Source: Onstottus_B arcticum (GTDB taxonomy: Bacteria; Acidobacteriota; Blastocatellia; UBA7656). From it: DNA of 64,000 bases. The stretch is from the NCBI GenBank assembly GCA_038040485.1, contig JBBPIE010000006.1, positions 186,001-250,000 on the forward strand, read 5' to 3'. The notes below the pieces were generated by a model, which was not told the origin of the DNA, did no database searches, and saw only the letters and a program-made list of their open reading frames with translations. This document shows positions 50,464 through 59,956 of this stretch, piece by piece. Position 1 is the stretch's first letter. Each line of letters opens with the position of its first letter. The position numbers and the translations under genes are program-made.

Positions 50464-52899
50464 TCACATAATAGGGTACTGGATCAGCTCAACACCCTGA
50501 GGCTCTTCCGCTCTGGCAATCAAGGCCTTTCTGCGCGCCTTATCCGTATACATTGCGCGGTCGGCGGAGATCAACAGCTCATCCAGCGACTCGCCCTCCG
50601 CGCCAAAGCAGGCCCAGCCGACGCTTATCCCGATCAGGAAATTCGAACCGCTGAAGTTGAAGCTGTGATTGTCTATGGCCGCCTGAAGCCGCTGTACAAG
50701 CTCGCGGACTTCGACCGGATCGATGTGCAGCAGCGCCACGAACTCGTCGCCCGCGTAGCGGCTCAGGAAATCATTCGTTCTCAGCTCCGCGGCCAACAGC
50801 CGCGCGACTTCTTTTATCGCCGCGTCGCCGGCCTGGTGTCCTTGTGTGTCATTGATCCTCTTGAAGCCGTCAAGGTCCATCATCAACAACGAGAAGGTGT
50901 CGTTGTATCGGCGCGCGCGGTCGGCCTCGTCCTCGAATCGATAACGAAGCGCGCGCGCGTTTGCAATGCCGGTCAGCGGGTCGGTCAACGCTTTCACCTC
51001 GGTCCGCTCGTGGTGCAGCGCGTTGGCTATGGCGTCCGAGGCCAGCTTCGCGACTGCCTCTGCTAATCGCAAGTGATCAGGTTCGTAGGAAGACAGATCC
51101 GCCGAGTAGAGGGTCAGCGCGCCAAGCACTTCGTTGTCCTTCAAGAGCGGAACGGCTACCACCGTGCGATAGGGTTGCTCGACCGCAATTTTGAGCACAT
51201 CCAGATCCAGCAGCGGGTCGCAGTTGTACATCGGCTGGCGGTTGGCAACCACCCACCCGGTGATCCCGGCGCCCAGGATGACGCTTTGGCCCTTGAAGCG
51301 ATCCGCGTTGCGTCCGCTGACGTGCACGGCCTCGACCTCGATCGAGTTGGGCTTTTGAAGATATAGCACGCAGGTTGTGTAGCTCACGATGTCTTGCAAG
51401 CGTGACGAGAAGACCGCAAACATATCGCGCAAGTCCAGACTGGTGCCGATGGTCTGGGCGATCTCGTAGAGGGTTATCACCTCGCGGTGAGCGTTGCGGA
51501 TGTGTTCGAATACTACTTGCCGCTGGTCGGGTCTCGGGCCGCCGGCGGCCGGCTTGCTGAGCTCCTGCGCCCTCGCGTCTTGAACCTCTTTCTTCTGCCG
51601 CCTTATTTCGGATTCGAACTCCGGCAGGTGTTCGAGAAACACCCGCACCACGTCGGGGTCGTACCTTGAGCCGCTGCCGGCCAGGAGCAGATCGATAGCT
51701 TCCTGCCGTGTCATCGCCTTTCGATACTGCCGATCCTCGCGCACCGCATCGAAGCAGTCGACAACCGACAGAATCCGGGCTGTGATCGGAATCTGTTCGC
51801 CCGCCAGAGCGTCGGGGTAGCCGCGGCCGTCCCATCTCTCGTGGTGATGCCGAACCACCGGCACGACCGGATAAGGGAATCCGACGCGGCTCAGGATCTC
51901 AGCTCCCACGATGGTGTGCACCTTCATCTTCTCGTACTCGGCGACGCTAAGCTTGTCGGGTTTGTTGAGAATGTAGTCGGGCACCGCGAGCTTGCCGATG
52001 TCGTGAAGCAATGCGCCGGCGCGCAATGCTTCGACCTCAGGTTCGCTCAGCCCGAACAGCCGCGCCAAACCGGTCGTGTATATCTGGACCCGATGCACGT
52101 GGTCGTGAGTGACCTCGTCCTTGGCGTCGATCGCCACCGCAAGGGCTTCGATCGTTCTGAGGTGCAAGTCGGCCATCGCTTCCGCGTGGGTTATCGAGAC
52201 CGACACCTTGTCCAGGTAGTTCTTGTAGGTCAGATAAGTGATAGCCAAAATCGGGACCGCGATTATGAACGCGTAAAACGAGATGACCGTGATGAGCTTG
52301 ACCACCAAACAGGCTGCTACGGCGCCTGCGAAATAGGAGACCGACGTCCACAGGAAAGACTCCTGCCAGGTCCGAAGCACGTTGCGGCCGTTGCGAAGCG
52401 CGCCGACCACGCTCACCATCCCGGAGTTCAAGACGTAATGGACGAGGGCGAGCGACTCTGCCGCCAGGATCAGCCGCCCCAGATCCATTTCTCCGGGGCT
52501 TCCGAATACTTGCGTCACCAGGGTGCTGGACGCGTAAACAGACAAGCTCATTACCGCCGCGTTAAACGGAACGACTCGCCGTTTGTTTGGATAGTTGAGC
52601 GAACAGATGATTGCGTTCAATCCGGCAAGCGCGATCGAATGCTGAACGCCATACAACAAAATGGAGATATATATAAAGGTGTCGTCCAGAGTGACGGTGC
52701 TGGGTATCTTGGGAATGTGGATGTCGGTTCGCGAAACGACGAGGAGAGTGACCATGCTCAGAAGGAGCCACTGAAGATTGAAGTCACTGAAAGCGACGAA
52801 GTATACCGAGCGCGCGAGAACGCACAGTCCGAGCAGAGAGACGACGAGGATGAAAAGCTTCGACGCTCCTGTGTCTGGTTTTCTGTTGTTCTCCGGCAT
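50464..52899 (-). CDS. Membrane HD-GYP/GAF/GGDEF signalling protein
   Basis: This 811-residue protein has about seven to eight N-terminal membrane segments (residues 14-230) forming a probable sensor. An HD-GYP phosphodiesterase domain follows (about 250-430, with HDIGKLAVPDYIL, HTIVGAEIL and HHHERWDGRGYP). A GAF domain is next (about 470-620), then a C-terminal GGDEF domain with SRYAGDEFVALL, DPLTGIANARAL and MMDLDGFKRIND. The GG of the signature is AG, which is known to remain active in some enzymes. It probably both makes and degrades cyclic di-GMP in response to a signal. It is convergent with queD. Confidence 0.93.
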   Translation of the reverse strand: MPENNRKPDTGASKLFILVVSLLGLCVLARSVYFVAFSDFNLQWLLLSMVTLLVVSRTDIHIPKIPSTVTLDDTFIYISILLYGVQHSIALAGLNAIICSLNYPNKRRVVPFNAAVMSLSVYASSTLVTQVFGSPGEMDLGRLILAAESLALVHYVLNSGMVSVVGALRNGRNVLRTWQESFLWTSVSYFAGAVAACLVVKLITVISFYAFIIAVPILAITYLTYKNYLDKVSVSITHAEAMADLHLRTIEALAVAIDAKDEVTHDHVHRVQIYTTGLARLFGLSEPEVEALRAGALLHDIGKLAVPDYILNKPDKLSVAEYEKMKVHTIVGAEILSRVGFPYPVVPVVRHHHERWDGRGYPDALAGEQIPITARILSVVDCFDAVREDRQYRKAMTRQEAIDLLLAGSGSRYDPDVVRVFLEHLPEFESEIRRQKKEVQDARAQELSKPAAGGPRPDQRQVVFEHIRNAHREVITLYEIAQTIGTSLDLRDMFAVFSSRLQDIVSYTTCVLYLQKPNSIEVEAVHVSGRNADRFKGQSVILGAGITGWVVANRQPMYNCDPLLDLDVLKIAVEQPYRTVVAVPLLKDNEVLGALTLYSADLSSYEPDHLRLAEAVAKLASDAIANALHHERTEVKALTDPLTGIANARALRYRFEDEADRARRYNDTFSLLMMDLDGFKRINDTQGHQAGDAAIKEVARLLAAELRTNDFLSRYAGDEFVALLHIDPVEVRELVQRLQAAIDNHSFNFSGSNFLIGISVGWACFGAEGESLDELLISADRAMYTDKARRKALIARAEEPQGVELIQYPIM

Positions 52900-53005
52900 A
52901 GCCCAGCTCTCGAAGCAGGCAAGACTCAGCGTTGCGCGCCGGCACGAAAGGAGAAGAGCGGCGGAGCTCGCTCCGCCGCCAGATTTCTTTCCCGTTCATG
53001 CCGTA

Positions 53006-55015
53006 TCAGGGTGTCATGCACGCGCCGGCATCTCCGGTCGCCAGCGCACCCTGGCCGATTGTTGGAGGCAAAACGCAATCGGAAAGGATTACGCCATCGG
53101 CCAGCAAAGATCCGTCAGCCAACAGCGAACCATCCGCAAGAAGGCTTCCCTCGATGAAGAGCGTGCCGTCCGCAAGCATTGTTCCGTACGACAGCAACGT
53201 CCCGTAAGACAACAGAGTTCCAGTCGTTAGCATTGTAACGTCAGCCAGTAGCGTGCCGCCTGACAGCATGACTCCATCCGACAACATCGTACCGCCACCA
53301 TAGATCCGCTGATACTTCGTCACCAGTTCGTTGCCGTAGATGAAGTTCCATTTCTGGATTATCCCGCCGCCCCACTCGAAGGACTGAAGGGCAATCGTCG
53401 TTGAGTGCGCGGGGGTAGCGCCCGTCAACAACGGCGCTCCAAGAGTCAAGTTCGTCAGACTTGACTTAACGCAGGACGCAAGGCGGACCGCACCCTCTAC
53501 GTTCAACAGACCGGCGCCCTGATCCAAGTTACTGAACCCGGGTAACGGTTGGGCGGTGTACTCGAGAAACGCCTTGACCATGTTCGGTGTCAGGTTCGGG
53601 TTACGCTCGATAAGCAAGGCCGCTGCTCCTGCGACTGCCGGCGAGGCCACTGACGTTCCGCTCAAGTACATCATCTTCTTGCTCGTTTTCGAGGCAACCT
53701 TCGCATCGAGATACGGGTACGTCGTCACCAGATAGCTGTTCTGCCACATCGCGTTGATGATCTTATTCCCGGGCGCAACTAGATCCGGCTTCACAAGGTT
53801 GTCGTAGCGCCTCACACCATTCCCGTCAGTGTATGATCCGCGCGTCGGGCCTCGAGAGCTATAGGTAGTAACCACATCATCCGAGCGGACATCAGTTCCA
53901 AAGGTGTTCGCAGCTCCGACGGTAATAGCCGACGGTTCGATTCCTGGCGAATGAACTCCTCCGTAGATCTTGTTTCCATTGAGGTCCTTGCCTGAGTTTC
54001 CCGCGGCTACGCAGACGACGATGCCGGCATTGACTGCGCGTCTGACGGCCAGGCAAAGGGGGTCATTCACATATGAGTCGACTGCGACCGCGCCGAGGCT
54101 GAGGTTTATCACCCTGATGTTGTAGGTCGTTTTGTTGGAAATACACCAGTCGATTCCTGCAATCGCATCAGAGCTACGGCCCTGACCCAGCGAGTTCAGC
54201 ACTCTGATATTGAGGAGTTTCGCCGCAGGAGCGATGCCGTTGTAAGCGCCTCCATTCATGTTGTTGCTGCCGGCTGCTACTCCGGCCACGAACGTGCCGT
54301 GACCATATGGATCATCAACGCGTCCTTCGCCGGTGAAGTCTCGCTGGTAGACCACCTGGCCACTTAGAGAATCGTGGTTGGCATACATTCCGGAGTCGAG
54401 AATGGCTATGCAAATGCCAGAGCCGTCAATGAGTCCTGTGGAAAGTGTGCCGTAGGCGCGCGCCAGGTTCGCGCCGGTGGTGGTCTCAAGATGGCCGGTA
54501 GCCTGGGTTGGACGATCAAGCGATACGTAGTCCACGTCCATCCGGGAAGCTATCTCGCCGACTTGATCGACCGGGATCTGGACAGCAACGGCATTTACGT
54601 TGTCGTAGCCCGACAGCAGAAACCCGCCTTTGCTGTTGAGCATCCGCAAGAACTTCCTGCCAGGCTTTGAAGATGTCTGAATGATGACGTCAATCGTGCG
54701 CGGCGAAGCGTCGGCGCTCGCTTGCTTCATCTCAGAGCTCTTATCCAGAAGCTCCCGCAAGTCGTCGGAAAGCTTGGAAGCGTTTTCGCGTGCCGGGGCG
54801 TCCTGATCGAATCCGGGTTTTTGCGAGTGGGCTTCCGCACTGCCTCCGAATCGCTTGGTCAGGGTCGGCATGCCCATGCACGAGAGCGCAAGAACCATGG
54901 CAATCACGCATCGCGCGATCGCACTGGCGGACTTTCGTGTGTTGTTGGAAAGCCGATGCTCGGAGGTCGCTTCTGAGAGGAAGAAGCCGTCGGTGAGTGG
55001 AGCTTTACGTTTCAT
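53006..55015 (-). CDS. Subtilisin-like S8 peptidase with C-terminal hexapeptide repeat
   Basis: This 669-residue protein has an N-terminal membrane-spanning signal (SASAIARCVIAMVLALSC) and a prodomain with DVIIQTSSKPGRKFLRML. The triad is intact: Asp in AILDSGMYANHD, His in YGHGTFVAGVA and Ser in SGTSVASPAVAG. The C-terminus has about twelve units of six residues, [TSV]-[LM]-L-x-x-G, for example TLLSYG, TMLADG and SLLADG repeated three times. The pattern LADGSL fits the LbH left-handed helix rule [LIV]-[GAED]-x2-[STAV]-x. The repeat may anchor the enzyme or its target. It is probably exported. Confidence 0.92.
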   Translation of the reverse strand: MKRKAPLTDGFFLSEATSEHRLSNNTRKSASAIARCVIAMVLALSCMGMPTLTKRFGGSAEAHSQKPGFDQDAPARENASKLSDDLRELLDKSSEMKQASADASPRTIDVIIQTSSKPGRKFLRMLNSKGGFLLSGYDNVNAVAVQIPVDQVGEIASRMDVDYVSLDRPTQATGHLETTTGANLARAYGTLSTGLIDGSGICIAILDSGMYANHDSLSGQVVYQRDFTGEGRVDDPYGHGTFVAGVAAGSNNMNGGAYNGIAPAAKLLNIRVLNSLGQGRSSDAIAGIDWCISNKTTYNIRVINLSLGAVAVDSYVNDPLCLAVRRAVNAGIVVCVAAGNSGKDLNGNKIYGGVHSPGIEPSAITVGAANTFGTDVRSDDVVTTYSSRGPTRGSYTDGNGVRRYDNLVKPDLVAPGNKIINAMWQNSYLVTTYPYLDAKVASKTSKKMMYLSGTSVASPAVAGAAALLIERNPNLTPNMVKAFLEYTAQPLPGFSNLDQGAGLLNVEGAVRLASCVKSSLTNLTLGAPLLTGATPAHSTTIALQSFEWGGGIIQKWNFIYGNELVTKYQRIYGGGTMLSDGVMLSGGTLLADVTMLTTGTLLSYGTLLSYGTMLADGTLFIEGSLLADGSLLADGSLLADGVILSDCVLPPTIGQGALATGDAGACMTP

Positions 55016-55614
55016 CTGATCCCTTTCGTCACGGCAGCCAGAGCTGTGAGAAGCACTGGCGTCGTTGAAAGAATCTTCAATAACCGTGCCATAACGGGCT
55101 GAACGCTCACGAAGCGCCGGGTCGGCACCCCGGTAGTCCGGGAACGACTGACCGGCTCTGTCTTGTTAAATCGTGTTCTTGCAGCTAGTTCGAGGCAGGG
55201 ATGATAGACAAGGGTTCAACCCGATTTCGGGCCCAACGGCGTTCGCACGGCGGCTCGGTTTAGTGCTTGTTGGCCAAGTAGCCATGAGGTCAGTTCGGTC
55301 AGAAAGACGGAAATGGTCGGTCAATTTTGGCAAGAGTTCAGCATTGATTGCCACAAGATCCGGCTCCCGTCTTGTTCGTCAGCAGGCAGCAAGTTGAGCC
55401 TCGCTCTAGTAGTGTCCCATTTGTGTGTTGCTCGATTGGAAAACCGCCAAGACGCCAAGGACGCCAAGGTCGGACCAAGAATCCGTTGAGAATCTTGGCG
55501 CTCTTGGCGTCTTGGCGGTTGGTCGGTTCGCCGACAAACGAGCAAAACAACTTTAGGACACTACCCTCGCTCTCGCCCGCTGAGTCGAAGCGGGCTATTA
55601 TTCCTAGTCGGATC
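55016..55614. repeat. Large imperfect palindrome in the spacer before queE
   Basis: In this 599-bp spacer the stretch from about 55409 to 55565 is an imperfect palindrome. Its ends are TAGTGTCC and GGACACTA, and its inner arms are AACCGCCAAGACGCCAAGG and the complement CTTGGCGTCTTGGCGGTT. No gene is seen in the rest of the spacer. Confidence 0.75.
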
Positions 55615-56250
55615 ATGCGAATCACCGAGATTTATCAAAGCATTCAGGGCGAATCGAGCTACGCGGGACTGCCGTGCGTCTTTGTGCGGACGACGGGATG
55701 TGACCTTCGATGTGCCTGGTGCGATTCGGAGTTCACGTTCACCGGCGGCACGACGATGACGCTCGATCAGATAGTCCGGGAAGTCGAGCGCTACGACTGC
55801 AAGTTGGTCGAGCTTACGGGAGGTGAGCCGCTGCTGCAACCGGATATCTACGAACTCGCGACGCGACTCGCTGATTCGGGGCACGTCGTGATGATCGAGA
55901 CCGGCGGTCACCGAGACATATCAAAGCTCGACCCGAGAGTGATCCGCATAATGGACTTGAAGTGCCCGGCGTCAGGAGAGTGCGAGAAGAACCTGTGGTC
56001 GAACCTCGAGCACCTTCGAGCAACCGATGAAGTGAAGTTTGTGATTGCGGATCGAGGCGACTATGAATGGGCGCGCGATACGATTCGAGACCATGCGCTT
56101 GAAGACCGGGTGGGTTTGTTGCTCTCGACCGCGTTTGGAATCATCGAACCCGAACGGGTGGTGAATTGGATGCTCGAGGACAAGCTGCGCGCACGTTTTC
56201 AACTACAGCTTCACAAGTACATCTGGTCTTCTGAGGAACGAAGAAGGTAA
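55615..56250 (+). CDS. queE: 7-carboxy-7-deazaguanine synthase QueE
   Basis: This 211-residue radical-SAM enzyme makes 7-carboxy-7-deazaguanine in the preQ0 pathway. It starts MRITEIYQSIQGESSYAGLP, typical of QueE. The iron-sulfur Cys residues are in TTGCDLRCAWCDSEF (Cx3Cx2C), followed by VELTGGEPLLQPD for SAM binding. The tail QLQLHKYIW is conserved. The ATG at 55615 fits the family start; a longer upstream frame is translated repeat DNA. It lies 5 kb from queD on the same strand, so the two are not in one operon. Confidence 0.95.
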   Translation: MRITEIYQSIQGESSYAGLPCVFVRTTGCDLRCAWCDSEFTFTGGTTMTLDQIVREVERYDCKLVELTGGEPLLQPDIYELATRLADSGHVVMIETGGHRDISKLDPRVIRIMDLKCPASGECEKNLWSNLEHLRATDEVKFVIADRGDYEWARDTIRDHALEDRVGLLLSTAFGIIEPERVVNWMLEDKLRARFQLQLHKYIWSSEERRR

Positions 56251-56282
56251 GTTGCGGGACTCTGCCAACCCCAACCCCAATT

Positions 56283-57050
56283 TCACATACCCATGATGTT
56301 GTAGCCGCAGTCGACGTGCAGGATTTCGCCGGTGACTCCGCGCGACATATCCGAGAGAAGGAACATAGCCGCGTCCGCGACTTCGGATTGATCTATGTTG
56401 CGGCGGAGGGGTGCGCGGTTTCGCATGTGCTCGAGGATCTTCGAGAAGCCTCCGATGCCGGCAGAGGCAAGCGTCTTGACTGGACCCGCCGACAGCGCGT
56501 TTACTCGAATCCCGCGCGGACCGAGGTTCTCCGCCAGATAGCGCATGCTCATATCGAGCGCAGCCTTTGCCACGCCCATCACGTTGTAGCCGGGGATAAC
56601 GCGTTCGCCCCCTAGATAAGTCAACGTCAGCACGCTCCCGTTGCGGCCTTCCATGAGCCGCGCGGCTTCCCTGGTTATCGCCGTCAGCGAGTAAACGCTG
56701 ATGTCCTGCGCGACACGATAGCCTTCGCGCGACGTCTTCAAGTATTCGCCTTCAAGCTCTTCGCGCAGGGCGTAGGCCACGCCGTGAACCACGAAGTCCA
56801 ACGTGCCAAACTCCTGCTTGATTTTTGCGAAGACCGCCGCGATGTCTTCGTCTTTGGTCACATCGCACGGCAGCACAAGCGGGTCCTTGAGTGAAGCAGC
56901 AAGCTCGCGCGCGTTCTCTTCGAGCCGCTCGCCCTGATAAGTCAGCGCGATGCGCGCGCCTTCGTCGGCCGCGCGGCGAGCGATCGCCCACGCGAGGCTT
57001 CGCTTGTTCGCTACGCCGAATACGACCCCGGTCTTTCCTTCTAAGAGCAT
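56283..57050 (-). CDS. fabI: Enoyl-[acyl-carrier-protein] reductase FabI
   Basis: This 255-residue NAD-dependent reductase catalyses the last step of each fatty-acid elongation cycle. It has the FabI layout with VVFGVANKRSLAWAIA at the nucleotide site, LDFVVHGVAYA, SVLTLTYLGGERVIPGYNVMGVAK containing the catalytic YxxxxxxK, and RGIRVNALSAGPVKTLA. The C-terminus FLLSDMSRGVTGEILHVDCGYNIMG is conserved. The ATG at 57050 is preferred to a TTG at 57059. It is convergent with queE and stands alone. Confidence 0.95.
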   Translation of the reverse strand: MLLEGKTGVVFGVANKRSLAWAIARRAADEGARIALTYQGERLEENARELAASLKDPLVLPCDVTKDEDIAAVFAKIKQEFGTLDFVVHGVAYALREELEGEYLKTSREGYRVAQDISVYSLTAITREAARLMEGRNGSVLTLTYLGGERVIPGYNVMGVAKAALDMSMRYLAENLGPRGIRVNALSAGPVKTLASAGIGGFSKILEHMRNRAPLRRNIDQSEVADAAMFLLSDMSRGVTGEILHVDCGYNIMGM

Positions 57051-57065
57051 CGAGCCCAACTTTAG

Positions 57066-57199
57066 GTTTCTAGTTTCTGGTTTCTAGTTTCTGGTTGATG
57101 GTTTCTAGCTGATGGTTTCTCGTTTCGGTTTGAAAGATTCTGTGTACGCTGTGAGCACCAAACCAAGAACCAGAAACTAGAAACCAGAAACCACAAACC
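57066..57199. repeat. Heptad TTTCTGG/TTTCTAG arrays in opposed orientation
   Basis: The array 57066-57124 repeats GTTTCTAGTTTCTGG-type units. The stretch 57157-57199 holds the complement (AACCAGAAACTAGAAACC and on). The pair can form a long hairpin between fabI and the M28-PDZ gene. Confidence 0.9.
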
Positions 57200-57203
57200 G
57201 GTT

Positions 57204-59114
57204 TTATTGCCTTTTCTCCGGCGTTATCTTCAAGTTCATCTGCTTGCCGTCGCGCTTGATTACCACGTCGACTTCCTCTCCGGCTCGCATCTCGCCAAGC
57301 GCGTAGGTGTAGTCGTAAACATTCTTGATCGGCGTCTTTCCAAGCATCATAACGAAGTCGCCGGCTCGAAGCCCCGCCCGCTCGGCAGGCGATGCGGGCC
57401 TCACACCGTCCAGTTTCATACCATCGCTTTGATCCGAGTAGTTCGGCACGGTGCCAAGATAAACTCGAAAGCCGCGGCCGGCCGGTTTCGATTCCGTCTT
57501 CACCTTTGTGAACGCGATGCGCTCGGGTTCGTTTGCGACCGCGACCGCCGTCTCGCGCACGAACTCCAGGATTTGCCGCTCGCCTTCCGCGTTTATCTTG
57601 TCGGCGGTGTCCGTCGGTTTGTGATAATCGTCGTGAGTTCCGGTGAAGAAAAACAGCACCGGCACGTCGCGAACATAGAACGATTGATGGTCGCTCGGCC
57701 CAAAGCCGTCCTGGGAGAAGCTCAGTTGAAACCGGCTCCCAGAGCCATTTCCCGCCGAGGCCGCTCCAGTCTCAGTCTGATTCAGCTTTTCGAGCAGCGG
57801 CTTCCACGCAGGTGAAGTCCCGACTCCTCCAATAAACAACGAGCCTTGCCGCAGCCGCCCGATCATATCCATGTTGAGCATCGCCACGGTTGAAGCGAGC
57901 GGCAAAGCGGGGTTCTTCGTGTAGGCTCCCGATCCCAGCAAGCCCAGTTCTTCCCCGCTGAACGCCACAAACAGGATGCTCCGTTTCGGTTTCACTCGTT
58001 CGGCTGCAAGCACGCGCGCAAGTTCCATCAACCCCGAAGTCCCCGACGCGTTGTCGTCGGCTCCGTGATGTATCTGGCCTTCCGGTTTTGCGGCCAGCGA
58101 TTCCGGGCCTCCAAGGCCCAGATGATCGTAGTGAGCGCCGATCACTACATACTCATTCGCGAGCCTCGGATCGCTTCCCTTGAGAACCGCGGCCACGTTC
58201 GCGCTTTTGCCGTTGACTCTAGTCACGTCGGTCTTGAACCGAACAATGACGTTCTTTAGCGGAAGCGATTGGCCGGATGACTTCAAGCGATCGATATCGT
58301 CTTCCTTTGCCTCGTCGTTTCCTGACTGGCTCAACGCTTGACCTCTGAGGATAGTGTTTGCAGCCTGGCGGCTGATCACTACCGACGGAATCCCCGAATC
58401 AAGAAAGTTCAAGTCGTGACGAAGCCGCGACAGACGATCATCGCTGAAGTTCTTCTCCTCGCTGATGAAGATGACTCCGCGCGCGCCCTTCTCCCGAGCC
58501 TTGAGAGTTTTGTTCTGAATCTCGAGTCCGGGCTGAGTGAAGTCGGCGAATCGGCCGTGCGGGTTGTCGCCGTCCGGGCTTCCACGCAGGATCATCACTA
58601 TTTTGCCCTTCACATCGAGGTCCTTGTAGTTGTCATACTGCAGCTCGGGCGCGCTTATGCCGTAAAGCACAAAGACAAGCTGGCCCTCCGCGACCTCGGA
58701 AGCAGAGAACGCGAGAGGCATGAAATCGACGGCGACTTTCAGTTCGCGCGCGCCTGCCGAGTCCGTAACTCGAAACGTGTTCTGCTCTCCGAGCTTCACA
58801 CCGGCGACAAAGTCGAAAGGTTGAAGGAAACCTGCGGCGGAAGCTGGCTTCAGGCCATAGCTCTGGAACTGCTTGGCAATATAGCCGGCTGCCTCGTCGG
58901 CTGCGGGCGTGCCGGTGCGCCTGCCCTGAAGGTTGTCGGAGGCAAGAAACTGGATGTGGCGAGTGATCTGCTCGGCTGAGACCTCAGCCGCAGCTCGATC
59001 GGCTAGCTTGTCGACCGCGCCCGCGAAGCCCGCGTATGTGCGAGAGTACGAAACTGCAGCCGAGGTTGCGAGAGCTGCTACAGCCAGGACCAAGCCGGCT
59101 CTTCTGATTACCAT
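57204..59114 (-). CDS. Secreted M28 peptidase with C-terminal PDZ domain
   Basis: This 636-residue protein has a signal peptide (MVIRRAGLVLAVAALATSAAV). A prodomain and PA insert precede the M28 core. Zinc ligands are His and Asp in GAHYDHLGLGG and GADDNASGTSG, the Glu pair in SGEELGLLGS, Asp in NMDMIGRL and His in DYHKPTD. A PDZ domain ends the protein (about residues 545-635, GVRPASPAERAGLRAGDFVM). It probably acts as an exported aminopeptidase. The ATG at 59114 has GTGGAG 5 bases upstream; in-frame ATGs up to 59132 are possible. Confidence 0.92.
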   Translation of the reverse strand: MVIRRAGLVLAVAALATSAAVSYSRTYAGFAGAVDKLADRAAAEVSAEQITRHIQFLASDNLQGRRTGTPAADEAAGYIAKQFQSYGLKPASAAGFLQPFDFVAGVKLGEQNTFRVTDSAGARELKVAVDFMPLAFSASEVAEGQLVFVLYGISAPELQYDNYKDLDVKGKIVMILRGSPDGDNPHGRFADFTQPGLEIQNKTLKAREKGARGVIFISEEKNFSDDRLSRLRHDLNFLDSGIPSVVISRQAANTILRGQALSQSGNDEAKEDDIDRLKSSGQSLPLKNVIVRFKTDVTRVNGKSANVAAVLKGSDPRLANEYVVIGAHYDHLGLGGPESLAAKPEGQIHHGADDNASGTSGLMELARVLAAERVKPKRSILFVAFSGEELGLLGSGAYTKNPALPLASTVAMLNMDMIGRLRQGSLFIGGVGTSPAWKPLLEKLNQTETGAASAGNGSGSRFQLSFSQDGFGPSDHQSFYVRDVPVLFFFTGTHDDYHKPTDTADKINAEGERQILEFVRETAVAVANEPERIAFTKVKTESKPAGRGFRVYLGTVPNYSDQSDGMKLDGVRPASPAERAGLRAGDFVMMLGKTPIKNVYDYTYALGEMRAGEEVDVVIKRDGKQMNLKITPEKRQ

Positions 59115-59267
59115 TGAAACTCCACTCATCAAAGTTACGCGCGGCGGTTGTTCTTCGCTGGGCAGTGTATCGAGCGCCGCTTGTTGAGTGAAGAATCATA
59201 TCGAGCGCTCGGAATGAGTGTCAACGAAGCCCGCCTTCGCGTTTCGCCGCTTTCGCGAGTCAACTTG

Positions 59268-59723
59268 CTAGTCTTCTGGCGTGCGCGCTCGGTTCCCAAA
59301 TATCTTCGGGGCGCCGGCCATCAATCCTATCAACATGAAAGCGAGCAACACGCCCGCCGTACCTGCGCCTGCCGTGGTCATCACAGTGACCGCCCGAGCC
59401 ATCGAGAGAACCTGCGAAACGCCGATCGCCACAAGCAGCGCCCACCACGCCCACTGTTCACCGCGGCGATAGGGTACCAGCGTCACCGCTATCGCCAGCA
59501 GCGCGTAGGCCAGCGCCCACGTCGCTGCCGTCACCCGCCGGGCCTTGAAAGCTCTGAACGCTTCCTCGCCGCCCTGCTCCTTCATCTGAACGGTCGAGTA
59601 GTCAGGAGTGATGTTTTCATCCGCTTTGCTGTAGCCCTGGAACAGCGACCCGGCTGAAGCCAAGGCAATGAGCACGGACACTACCAACAAGATTACCCAG
59701 CTTGCCAGGAAAAGTATCTTCAT
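59268..59723 (-). CDS. Small four-helix membrane protein of unknown function
   Basis: This 151-residue protein has four predicted membrane segments: ILFLASWVILLVVSVLIALA, TWALAYALLAIAVTLV, WWALLVAIGVSQVLSMA and GVLLAFMLIGLMAGAP. A polar loop follows the first (GYSKADENITPDYSTVQMKE). No motif identifies a function. GGAGG before the ATG at 59723 supports the start. It lies between the M28-PDZ gene and the P450 gene, with no close operon partner. Confidence 0.7.
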   Translation of the reverse strand: MKILFLASWVILLVVSVLIALASAGSLFQGYSKADENITPDYSTVQMKEQGGEEAFRAFKARRVTAATWALAYALLAIAVTLVPYRRGEQWAWWALLVAIGVSQVLSMARAVTVMTTAGAGTAGVLLAFMLIGLMAGAPKIFGNRARTPED

Positions 59724-59956
59724 AACACCTCCACTATGCGGCCGCCCGCCATCGAATGCGCGTAGGAACGGCGCGAAACCTGCCGACTCGATTTCTCACC
59801 TTAGACTTGAGAAGCGACACGATAGCACAGCAGGATGCGGCTTGGAACCCAAGCGGCATCCCAATCGCGCTGGATGTCTCGCAGTCTTGAAACGCCTGGG
59901 AAAAAACTCTAAGCTGCATTGCGTCGTTTGAAGCCGGCAAGCACAAAACGAATACC

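Noticed and set aside
51841..53157. 438-codon plus-strand frame opposite the HD-GYP gene
   Set aside because: It mirrors the functional gene and is rich in His, Asp and Arg without any motif.
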